DNA from: Nocardia transvalensis
Lineage (GTDB): Bacteria > Actinomycetota > Actinomycetes > Mycobacteriales > Mycobacteriaceae
NCBI RefSeq assembly: GCF_015477765.1
Contig: NZ_JADLQQ010000002.1
Location: 62,001 to 126,000, forward strand
Direction: 5' to 3'
Length of the DNA stretch: 64,000 nt
The notes under the pieces were generated by a model. That model ran no database searches. It was not told the origin of the DNA and saw nothing but the letters and a program-made list of their open reading frames with translations. Shown piece by piece: positions 17,475-24,858 of this stretch. Each line of letters starts with the position of its first letter. Position 1 is the first letter of the stretch. A program made the translations under genes and the position numbers.

Positions 17475-18455
17475 ATGAGCCGCGCTTGTCCCGGTATCGA
17501 AACGGTCAGGGCCGCAGTGGGATTGGCCCAGCGGGCCCCCTCGGTCCACAATTCCCAACCATGGCGGTGGCGCCTGGTCGCCGACACGCTCCACCTCTAT
17601 GCCGACGCCACACGCCATCTCGCCGCCACCGACCCCGACCAGCGCGCCCTGGTGCTGAGCTGCGGCGCGGCCCTGCATCATCTGCGGGTGGCGCTGTCGA
17701 CGCTGGGTTGGGCGGCCGAGGTCCGGCACCTGCCGACCCCGCACCGCCCCGACCATCTCGCCGCGATCCGGCTGACGCCGCACCGCCCGACCGGTATCGA
17801 TATCGGCCTGACCGCGGCCATGCTGCACCGGCGCAGCGATCGCCGCCGGTTCAGCTATGGGCAGCTGCCGCGCAGGCACACCGAGGCGGCCGCCAAATAC
17901 GCCGCACGATTCGGCGCCACCGTGCGGCATGTGCCGGAATCGGCCCGGCCGCAGCTGGCGAAACTGATCCGCATCGCCGCCGAACGCCATGCCGACGACG
18001 CGCTCTATCAGGTCGAACTCGCCACATGGAGCGGGCGGCGCGGGGACTGCGACGGCGTCCCGGCCCGCAATACCGCGCCCGTGCGCGCCGATGACGAACT
18101 GCCGGGCCGTTGGTTCACCAATCCCGCGCTGCTCGATCCGGCGGGCGGCTCCGACGACGCGCAATGGTCGATGATCTGCACCGCGGCCGACGACCGTCGT
18201 GCGCAGCTGCGCGCGGGCGAATCGCTGAGTGCGCTGCTGCTCGCCGCGACCGATCTGGGACTGGCCACGTGCATTCAAACCGAACCGCTCGGCATCCCCG
18301 ACCTGCGCGAGCAGATCCGCGCCTCGATCTGCGACGGGGCGTACCCGCAGGCGATGGTGCGCACCGGATGGGTGTCGACCGGCGCCGCGCCGCTGCCGGA
18401 GACCCCGCGCCGCAGCCTCGAGGAGGTGCTCGCCGCGGCGGGCGTCAGGCGGTGA
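17475..18455 (+). CDS. Acg-family FMN-binding nitroreductase-like protein
   Basis: About 326 residues. Features of the Acg (Rv2032/Rv3131-like) nitroreductase family are RAPSVHNSQPWRW near the N-terminus, LHHLRVALSTLGWAAEV, LHRRSDRRRFSYGQLP and a second half with LSALLLAATDLGLATCIQTEPL. In mycobacteria these proteins belong to the DosR dormancy regulon. They bind flavin but often lack classical nitroreductase activity. ATG 17475 follows GAAAGGACG. It lies 130 bp behind the DosR-like gene. Its 3' end overlaps the convergent LuxR gene by 11 bp. Confidence 0.87.
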   Translation: MSRACPGIETVRAAVGLAQRAPSVHNSQPWRWRLVADTLHLYADATRHLAATDPDQRALVLSCGAALHHLRVALSTLGWAAEVRHLPTPHRPDHLAAIRLTPHRPTGIDIGLTAAMLHRRSDRRRFSYGQLPRRHTEAAAKYAARFGATVRHVPESARPQLAKLIRIAAERHADDALYQVELATWSGRRGDCDGVPARNTAPVRADDELPGRWFTNPALLDPAGGSDDAQWSMICTAADDRRAQLRAGESLSALLLAATDLGLATCIQTEPLGIPDLREQIRASICDGAYPQAMVRTGWVSTGAAPLPETPRRSLEEVLAAAGVRR

Positions 18456-19470
18456 TCCCGGCGATGAGTTCGTCGCGGCTGTTGACGCGGGTCTTGCGGT
18501 AGATGGATTTGAGGTGGTCGTTGACCGTGTAGTGCGACAGTTGCAGCAGCCGCGCGATGCGCATCACCGGCAGCCCCTCGAGGGCATGCTCGACGACGGT
18601 GTACTCGCGCGGGGTGAGGCCGTACCAGGCGGCGATCGCGGGCATCACCAGCGACCTCGGTGCGGCCTGAACGGTGATCGCGACCGCGGTCCGGTCCTGC
18701 TGCGTCGGCTGGGCGTGCAGCGCCACCCAGCCGCTCGGGGTGGGAACGCGGCTGACCACCGCCTCGCCGCAGCGCCGAGTGTGACAGGTGAGGTCCCACA
18801 GGATTCCGTGTAGATAATCGTGGTCGACCTCGGGGCAGTGCCGGGCCAGCTCGGCCAGCCACGGTTGCGCCGACGGCGTCGACAGGGTGATGCGGTCGTT
18901 CGCGTCGACCACGAGCACCCCCGGCGGCAACGTCAGCCGCGCGGGCCGCAGGGCCTTGGCACCCACGAACCGCTCGAGCGCGGTGGCCAGCGCGGGAACC
19001 AGCCGCTGGGCCTGGCTCTGCTCGGTCGCCGAGAACGGGCGGCGGCTCAGTTCGCGCACGAGAACCACGGCGCCCCAGGCCATCCCGCGCCCGGTGAGGG
19101 CGATCCGCATTTCGCTGCCGAAGCCCTCGGCGACCATGACCTCGCGCAGGTGAACGCCGTGCCGTTGGCCGGGGGTGCCGACGCTGAGCACACGCACCCG
19201 GTGCGGGCCCTCGGCCAGCTGCCGGAACGGGTGCACGTCCCGGCCCAGCGCATCTGCCAGCTCACGCCGCACCGCCGCGGTGCTGTAACCGTGCCGCGTG
19301 CTGTGGAAACAGCCGACGCCGGACAGCGGGTCCAGCCCGACCAGCATGTAGCCGTCGTGCGGCACCACCCGTCCGAGCGCCCGCGACAGTTCGATGCCGA
19401 GTTCGGCGACAGTCCCCGCCTCTGCGCCGACCTCCGGCAACGTCCGATGTGTCGACTCGACCCCGGCCAC
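18445..19470 (-). CDS. LuxR family transcriptional regulator
   Basis: The 341-residue protein has a C-terminal LuxR helix-turn-helix (LTPREYTVVEHALEGLPVMRIARLLQLSHYTVNDHLKSIYRKTRVNSRDEL). It lacks a receiver domain. The N-terminal two thirds look GAF/PAS-like (DGYMLVGLDPLSGVGCF; GVLVVDANDRITLSTPSA) and could sense a small molecule. It starts with GTG 19470. It is convergent with, and overlaps, the Acg-type gene, and it is followed upstream on the same strand by a small membrane protein gene. The target is unknown. Confidence 0.86.
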   Translation of the reverse strand: MAGVESTHRTLPEVGAEAGTVAELGIELSRALGRVVPHDGYMLVGLDPLSGVGCFHSTRHGYSTAAVRRELADALGRDVHPFRQLAEGPHRVRVLSVGTPGQRHGVHLREVMVAEGFGSEMRIALTGRGMAWGAVVLVRELSRRPFSATEQSQAQRLVPALATALERFVGAKALRPARLTLPPGVLVVDANDRITLSTPSAQPWLAELARHCPEVDHDYLHGILWDLTCHTRRCGEAVVSRVPTPSGWVALHAQPTQQDRTAVAITVQAAPRSLVMPAIAAWYGLTPREYTVVEHALEGLPVMRIARLLQLSHYTVNDHLKSIYRKTRVNSRDELIAGITA

Positions 19471-19531
19471 GGGCTCAGTATCCCCACTGATCGGCGGGGC
19501 TGACAGACCCCAATTGTGTGGACTGTGCGGG

Positions 19532-19978
19532 TTAACGGCTCACGCGCTCCCGGGGTACCAGCACCGCCAGCAGTGCGACGAGGACGCCGCCGCCGAACAG
19601 GTACAGCCCCCAGGTGCCGTCGAGCAGGTGGCGCCAGTCGTCGCGGAGTTGGCTGTCGAACCGTTCGTCCAGCCGCCAGGCCAGCGCCGCGAGGGCGACC
19701 AGACCGGCCAGCACTCCGAGCCAGCCCAGCGCGCGGGAGCCGAACAGGGACGCCAGCATGACCACCGTGGCAATGCAGAGCAGGACCAGCGTCAGCGACG
19801 TCTGCAGCGGGGCGGCCCGGTCGGCGAGCTGATCGAGGGACTGACCCGCGGGTAACCCGTCCCGCAGGTCGACCAGGCGGACGTCGCGGGCCTGCAGCGG
19901 GCCGACCAGCGGGCCGAACGCCCCGACGGCCATGACGATCGCGCAGGCGAACAGCACCAGGTGTACGAATGTGCGCAT
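19532..19978 (-). CDS. four-helix membrane protein of unknown function
   Basis: About 148 residues. Hydrophobic segments are FVHLVLFACAIVMAVGAFGPLVG, SLTLVLLCIATVVMLASLF, ALGWLGVLAGLVALAALAW and LYLFGGGVLVALLAVLV. A charged loop (RLVDLRDGLPAGQSL) lies between the first two and may be external. ATG 19978 follows GGAGGTATG. I do not assign a family. It is divergent from the HxlR gene, sharing the interval that contains an ACTAC-N7-GTAGT operator. Confidence 0.7.
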   Translation of the reverse strand: MRTFVHLVLFACAIVMAVGAFGPLVGPLQARDVRLVDLRDGLPAGQSLDQLADRAAPLQTSLTLVLLCIATVVMLASLFGSRALGWLGVLAGLVALAALAWRLDERFDSQLRDDWRHLLDGTWGLYLFGGGVLVALLAVLVPRERVSR

Positions 19979-20032
19979 ACCTCCACGGTATGGCCCGGGG
20001 CGGGCCGAGTGTGGGAGGATAGCCCGGAATTC

Positions 20033-20049
20033 ACTACAGTTAGCGTAGT
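20033..20049. promoter_or_regulatory. inverted-repeat operator upstream of HxlR gene
   Basis: ACTAC-N7-GTAGT lies 5 bp before the first possible start of the HxlR-type regulator. The same architecture recurs at 21056-21072 before the carotenoid oxygenase operon, and CGTGCCG follows both copies. It is probably the regulator's autoregulatory site. Confidence 0.55.
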
Positions 20050-20054
20050 AGCAC

Positions 20055-21032
20055 GTGCCGATGGCGGCGAGGCAGGAATGCGCGGGGCCGGTCGCTACGG
20101 TGAGCGGTGTGACCAATCCCGTGGCGGCCACGTTCGACCTGCTCGGCGACCGGCTGACGCTGACCATCCTGCGGCATGCCTTCGTGGGCCGGGTGCGCCG
20201 ATTCAATCAGTGGCTCGACCGCACCGGCGCACCGCCGGCGGTGCTCAGCGCCCGGCTGGGCGCGCTGGTGGAGGCCGGAGTCCTCGCGCGCACACCGCAA
20301 TCCGGCAGCAGCGACCGCGTCGACTACCGCCTCACCGACCTCGGCCTGGCCACCTGGGAGATCCTGGTGTGCGTCTGGGCGTGGCAGCGGGAATGGACCG
20401 ACGAGGCGGCGCTGCTGCCGGAACTGGTGCATCGCGACTGCGGGCACCGGGGTCCGCCGGTGCTGATGTGCCGCACCTGTGGGCGCGTCGTGACCACTCA
20501 CGACACCGACGTCGAATTGGCGCCGGATGCGCTGTGGCACCTCACCTCCGGGCGGCGCCGCTCGGGGCGGCCGGTCGACCCGGCCCGCGGCGACGCCCGC
20601 TTCGACGAGATCATGGAGGCGATCGGGGACCGCTGGAGCGCGGTGGTCACCGGCCTGGCCTTGGCGGGCGTGCGCCGCTTCGGCGAATTCCGTGCGGCAC
20701 TGGGCATTTCGCCGACCACGCTCACCGAGCGGCTGTCGCGGCTGTGCGCGGCGGGCATCCTGCGCCGCGCCGGTGACGGCGGCCGCGACTATCGGCTGAC
20801 CCCGCGCGGCCGGGCGCTGTTCGCGGTGTTCGCCTTCCTGCTGGCCTGGGCCGATCGCGCCCATCCCGGCGGCCCCGACTCCGGCCTGCGCATTCGGCAC
20901 CGCGACTGCGGCGGCCCGCTGTACCCGGCGCTGCGCTGTCGCGGCTGCGATAATCGCCTCGAGCGCACCGACATTCGATGGGAGCCGGTGAGCCCGGCCC
21001 TGCTCGCGCGATGGACCTCGGCCGAATCTTGA
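20055..21032 (+). CDS. tandem HxlR-family transcriptional regulator
   Basis: The protein of up to 325 residues consists of two HxlR winged-helix domains. The first begins near FDLLGDRLTLTILRHAF and the second near MEAIGDRWSAVVTGLAL. Each has the wing sequence (RVDYRLTDLGL; GRDYRLTPRGR) and is followed by a short zinc-ribbon-like motif with spacing C-x9-C-x2-C (HRDCGHRG...CRTC and HRDCGGP...CRGC). It therefore looks like an internal duplication acting as a built-in dimer. The start may be ATG 20055 or GTG 20109. It reads into the carotenoid oxygenase operon and likely controls it through the shared inverted repeat. Confidence 0.88.
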   Translation: MPMAARQECAGPVATVSGVTNPVAATFDLLGDRLTLTILRHAFVGRVRRFNQWLDRTGAPPAVLSARLGALVEAGVLARTPQSGSSDRVDYRLTDLGLATWEILVCVWAWQREWTDEAALLPELVHRDCGHRGPPVLMCRTCGRVVTTHDTDVELAPDALWHLTSGRRRSGRPVDPARGDARFDEIMEAIGDRWSAVVTGLALAGVRRFGEFRAALGISPTTLTERLSRLCAAGILRRAGDGGRDYRLTPRGRALFAVFAFLLAWADRAHPGGPDSGLRIRHRDCGGPLYPALRCRGCDNRLERTDIRWEPVSPALLARWTSAES

Positions 21033-21055
21033 CAGTCTGCGCTGAGGCGCGTATC

Positions 21056-21072
21056 ACTTCATTAAATGTAGT
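21056..21072. promoter_or_regulatory. second copy of the HxlR operator
   Basis: ACTTC-N7-GTAGT, flanked by TCA on the left and CGTGCCG on the right, matches the site at 20033-20049 with one arm mismatch. It lies 42 bp before the carotenoid oxygenase start, in unusually AT-rich sequence (ATTAAAT spacer). Confidence 0.5.
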
Positions 21073-21113
21073 TCGTGCCGGTGTCTTGCCCGCCGGGTCT
21101 GGGGAGAACAGTC

Positions 21114-22574
21114 ATGACGCTGAAGGAAGAGCTCATCGCACCGGCGGCCGAGGCCCTGACCAATCCGTATCTGGAGGGTCCGTACGCGCCGTGTGCCGAG
21201 GAGGTCACCGCCACGGATCTGCCGGTGCTCGCCGGGGAACTGCCGAAAGATCTGGACGGCGTCTACGTTCGCAACGGGCCCAATCCGCAGTTCGCGCCGC
21301 TGGGCCGCTATCACTGGTTCGACGGCGACGGCATGTTGCATGCGGTTCATTTCGAGGATGGCAGGGCCACCTATCGCAATCGCTTCGTGCGCACCCGGGA
21401 GTTCGAGGCCGAGCGCGCGGCGGGGACGGCGCTGTGGCGCGGGGTCATCGAGCCGTGGGACGACAACCCGCCCGGCGACCGCCGCGAACGCAATTCCGCC
21501 AATACCGATCTGGTGTTCCATCACGGCAATCTGCTGGCGCTGTGGTACCGCGCCGGGAAGCCGTATGCGCTGGATCCGGTGAGCCTCGAGACCCGGGGTG
21601 TCGACACCTTCGGCGGCACGCTGCCGGGGGAGGTGTCGGCCCATGCGAAGGTCGATGAGCAGACCGAGGAATTCGTCTTCTTCGACTACGGCATCCACGC
21701 ACCCTATCTGCGCTACGGCGTGGCCGACCCGTCCGGGACCGTCACCCACTACACCGGAATCGAACTGCCCGGCCCGCGCCTGCCGCACGATATGGCGATC
21801 ACCGAGAACTATTCGATCCTGATGGATCTGCCGCTGTACAACGACCCGCGGGCCGCGGCGGCCGGGCGGTTCAAACTGTTCTTCGATCGGGAACTGCCCA
21901 GCCGGTTCGCGGTGCTGCCGCGCCGGGGCGAGGGCGCCGGCGCGCGCTGGTTCGAGGCGAAGCCGGGCTACATCTACCACACCGTCAACTCGTGGGAGGA
22001 CGGCGACGAGATCGTGATGGTGGTGTGCCGGGTCTCGCGCCCGAGTCCGGTCTCGGATCGTGCGCATCCGCTGGCACAGCTGCTGGCGTACCTGCGGCCG
22101 GAGGCGACGCTGTACCGGTACCGGTTCAACCTGCGGACCGGCGCCACGGTCGAGGAGCAACTCGACGACGTCAACACCGAATTCCCGGCCATGCATCAGG
22201 GCATCGTCGGACGGCCCAGCCGCTGGTCGTATCAGATGCGGCTGTCGGTCGACCGGACCATGCTGTTCGACGCGGTCGTCAAGTACGACGTGCGCACCGG
22301 GGCGGCGCAGACCCAGCCGTTCGGCGACGGGATCTTCGGCAGCGAAGTGACCGTGGTCCCACGCCCGAACGCGGCGGCCGAGGACGATGCGTGGCTGACC
22401 ATGTTCGCCTACAACAGCCATACCGGGCTGGCGGAGGTCTGGATCTACGACGCCGCCGATCTCGCCGCGGGGCCGGTCTGCCGCCTCGGCGTTCCGGTCC
22501 GGGTGCCGTTGGGTTTCCATGCCACGTGGGTCAGCGGCGAGCGCATGCGCGCGGCCGCACAGCCGGTGGGGTGA
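21114..22574 (+). CDS. carotenoid cleavage oxygenase family protein (CCO/stilbene oxygenase)
   Basis: The 486-residue protein is a seven-bladed-propeller carotenoid oxygenase (RPE65 family). It has VYVRNGPNPQF and HWFDGDGMLHAV near the N-terminus. The four iron-binding histidines can be placed in HAKVDE, LPHDMAIT, YHTVNSWE and the C-terminal GFHATWV. Family enzymes cleave the polyene of carotenoids or the central double bond of stilbenes such as lignostilbene. ATG 21114 was chosen over 21075 because it follows the conserved operator by a normal leader and the N-terminus then fits the family. It is first in an operon with LLM, thiolase and CoA-ligase genes, suggesting degradation of the cleavage product through CoA thioesters. 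Confidence 0.9.
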   Translation: MTLKEELIAPAAEALTNPYLEGPYAPCAEEVTATDLPVLAGELPKDLDGVYVRNGPNPQFAPLGRYHWFDGDGMLHAVHFEDGRATYRNRFVRTREFEAERAAGTALWRGVIEPWDDNPPGDRRERNSANTDLVFHHGNLLALWYRAGKPYALDPVSLETRGVDTFGGTLPGEVSAHAKVDEQTEEFVFFDYGIHAPYLRYGVADPSGTVTHYTGIELPGPRLPHDMAITENYSILMDLPLYNDPRAAAAGRFKLFFDRELPSRFAVLPRRGEGAGARWFEAKPGYIYHTVNSWEDGDEIVMVVCRVSRPSPVSDRAHPLAQLLAYLRPEATLYRYRFNLRTGATVEEQLDDVNTEFPAMHQGIVGRPSRWSYQMRLSVDRTMLFDAVVKYDVRTGAAQTQPFGDGIFGSEVTVVPRPNAAAEDDAWLTMFAYNSHTGLAEVWIYDAADLAAGPVCRLGVPVRVPLGFHATWVSGERMRAAAQPVG

Positions 22575-22576
22575 CA

Positions 22577-23632
22577 GTGACGACACCGACCGGCCCTCGG
22601 CTGAGCGTGAGCCTGCCCTACTGGCAGGACCGGGATCCGCTGGATGCGCTGCGGATCGCCGAGGCCGCCGACAAGTTCGGTTACGACCGCCTGTGGGTGG
22701 GGGAGATGGCGACCTTCGACGCCTTCGCACTGGCCACCGCCATCGGGCAGGCGCCCGGTCGAATTCCGCTGTGCGTGGGGCCGTTGGCGGTCGATGTGCG
22801 TACCCCCGCCACTATCGCGATGGGCGCGGCCAGCGTCGCCGCGCTGACCGGGAGGACGGTGGACGTCGCGCTCGGCAGCTCGAGCACGGTGGTGGTGCAG
22901 CAGTGGCACGGACGCGAACGACGGCGCACCGCAACACATCTGGAGGAATCGGCGCGCATCGTGCGGGCCATGCTGGGCGGGTCCAAGGTCGACTTCGACG
23001 GCGCGGTCGAACGTAGCCACGGCTATCGGCTCCGTCTGACACCGCCCCATTCGGAAATCACCGTCGCCGCATTCGGATCCCGCGCGCTGGCGGCGGCGGC
23101 CCGGGTTGCCGACCGGGTGGTGCTGAATCTCGTGACGCCCCAGCAGGTCTCGCGGTGCGCCGAGCTGCTCCGACAGCACGCCGGTCGCACCCGCCCGTCC
23201 CTCTCGGTCTGGGTCACCGCCGCCGCCGACCCGACCCCCGACCAACTCGCGACCGTCCGCCGCGGCGTGGTCGCCTACCTGCGCGCCCCCGGCTACGACA
23301 CCATGTTCACCGAGGCGGGCTTCGGCGATCTGGTGGAGCAGGCCCACAATGGCACCCACCCGCGGGATCTGTTCGCCGCCACCCCGGACGAACTCCCCGC
23401 CGCCGTAGGCATTTTCGGCGATTCGGCCGCCCTGGACCGCCGCCTCGCCGACTATCGCGCGGCAGGCGCCGACGAGATCGTCATCGTCCCCGCCACCACG
23501 CCCGCCGACCCCGGCGGCCACCAGACCCTCTGCGCCCTTGCGGAACTCGACCATGACGGCGCGAATGCCGCCATCGCGCGGGGCCTGCGTGGCAGGGTTG
23601 TGGAGGCGGGTGGGCATCGAGGGGGAGGGTAA
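22577..23632 (+). CDS. LLM class flavin-dependent oxidoreductase
   Basis: The 351-residue protein has the bacterial-luciferase-like TIM barrel: RIAEAADKFGYDRLWVGEM, RIPLCVGPLAVDVRTPATIAMGAASVAALTGRTVDVALGSS and TVAAFGSRALAAAARVADRVVLNLVTP. The last resembles F420-dependent members. It starts with GTG 22577; an alternative GTG at 22571 overlaps the previous stop. It is two bases from the carotenoid oxygenase stop and three bases before the thiolase, so it is co-transcribed. It may oxidise an aldehyde or hydroxylate the cleavage product, but the substrate is unknown. Confidence 0.86.
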   Translation: MTTPTGPRLSVSLPYWQDRDPLDALRIAEAADKFGYDRLWVGEMATFDAFALATAIGQAPGRIPLCVGPLAVDVRTPATIAMGAASVAALTGRTVDVALGSSSTVVVQQWHGRERRRTATHLEESARIVRAMLGGSKVDFDGAVERSHGYRLRLTPPHSEITVAAFGSRALAAAARVADRVVLNLVTPQQVSRCAELLRQHAGRTRPSLSVWVTAAADPTPDQLATVRRGVVAYLRAPGYDTMFTEAGFGDLVEQAHNGTHPRDLFAATPDELPAAVGIFGDSAALDRRLADYRAAGADEIVIVPATTPADPGGHQTLCALAELDHDGANAAIARGLRGRVVEAGGHRGGG

Positions 23633-23634
23633 CC

Positions 23635-24819
23635 ATGGCCGAGGCCTACATCTACGATGCTGTGCGGCTGCCGCGGGCCCGAGCGCGCAGGGGCGGGGGG
23701 ACATTGGCGGAGGTGCCGCCGTACGAGTTGTTCGGGCAATTGCTGACCGCCCTCGAAAACCGCTCGTGCCCACCGGAATCGGTGGACGACATCATCGTCG
23801 GGGTCGGTACCGTGACCGGGGAGCACGGCGGGGATATCGCGCGGGCCGCGGAGCTGTGGGCGGGGTGGCCCGATTCGGTTCCGGGCGGGGTGGTGTCGCG
23901 GCTGTGCTGTTCGGGCCTGGACGCGGTCGAGAGCGCGGCGGCGCAGGTGGCGGCCGGGTATGCGGACGTGATCGTGGCCGGGGGAGTGGAATCGATGTCG
24001 CGGGTGCCCATGCTGTCGGATCGGCCGGGTATCGCGGTGGACGCCGACCTCGGGGAACGCACCGGATTCGTGACGATCGGTGTGTCCGCGGACCTGACCG
24101 CCGCCGCGCACGGGATCACCCGCCCCGAACTGGACGCCTACGCCGTCCGGTCGCACGAAAGGGCCGCCGCCGCAGCGGTTTCGGAATCCATGGTGCCAGC
24201 GCGCAAGGGTGAGACGGTGCTCTTGGCCACCGACGAAGGCGCCCGGCCCGACGCGAGCCGGGCCGCCTTCGCCGAGCTGCCGCCGCTGTTCGGCGACGAT
24301 CCGACCTGGGAGCGGGTGGCCCGCCGCCTGCCCGGCTCTCCGCGCCCCGCCGACGGACTGCACACGCTGGCGACCGCGCCGCAGCTGGCCGACGGCGCCG
24401 CGGCGATCGTCATCGGCAACCGCCGGGCTGCCCGCACCCTGGGCCGCGCGCCCGTGGCGCAGATCGTCGGCACCGCCCAGACCGCGGTGCGTTCACCCCT
24501 GCTGACCGCGCCGATCGCGGCCGCGCGCACGGCGCTGCAGCGCGCCGGAATATCGGTCGCCGACCTCGATGTGGTGGAGGTGAACGAATCCTTCGCCGTC
24601 ACACCGCTGCTGCTGATGCGCGAACTCGACCTGGACCCCGATCGCGTCAACCCGTCCGGCGGCGCGGTCGCGGTCGGGCATCCGCTCGGCGCGACCGGCG
24701 GCATCCTCATCACGCAGGCACTCGACGCACTGACCCGCAGCGACGGCGAATACGCACTGATCACCATCCCGGCCGCCCTGGGGCTGGGAGCGGCATTGGT
24801 GCTGCGCCGCCTCACCTGA
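23635..24819 (+). CDS. thiolase-family protein lacking the C-terminal catalytic Cys
   Basis: The 394-residue protein keeps the thiolase fold and several signatures: nucleophile C91 in RLCCSGLDA, VNESFAV (NEAF motif) and GHPLGATGG with H349. The final motif, normally CxGGGxG with the Cys that acts as base, reads IPAALGLGAA here with no Cys. Classical Claisen condensation or thiolysis could be impaired or altered. It sits between the LLM gene (3 bp) and an acyl-CoA ligase gene. A second thiolase of the SCP2 type ends the same operon, so this one may be a partner or specialised subunit. Confidence 0.85.
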   Translation: MAEAYIYDAVRLPRARARRGGGTLAEVPPYELFGQLLTALENRSCPPESVDDIIVGVGTVTGEHGGDIARAAELWAGWPDSVPGGVVSRLCCSGLDAVESAAAQVAAGYADVIVAGGVESMSRVPMLSDRPGIAVDADLGERTGFVTIGVSADLTAAAHGITRPELDAYAVRSHERAAAAAVSESMVPARKGETVLLATDEGARPDASRAAFAELPPLFGDDPTWERVARRLPGSPRPADGLHTLATAPQLADGAAAIVIGNRRAARTLGRAPVAQIVGTAQTAVRSPLLTAPIAAARTALQRAGISVADLDVVEVNESFAVTPLLLMRELDLDPDRVNPSGGAVAVGHPLGATGGILITQALDALTRSDGEYALITIPAALGLGAALVLRRLT

Positions 24820-24858
24820 CTCCGCCAAGCAGCATCGCCCGACCATCCGAGGGAACCC

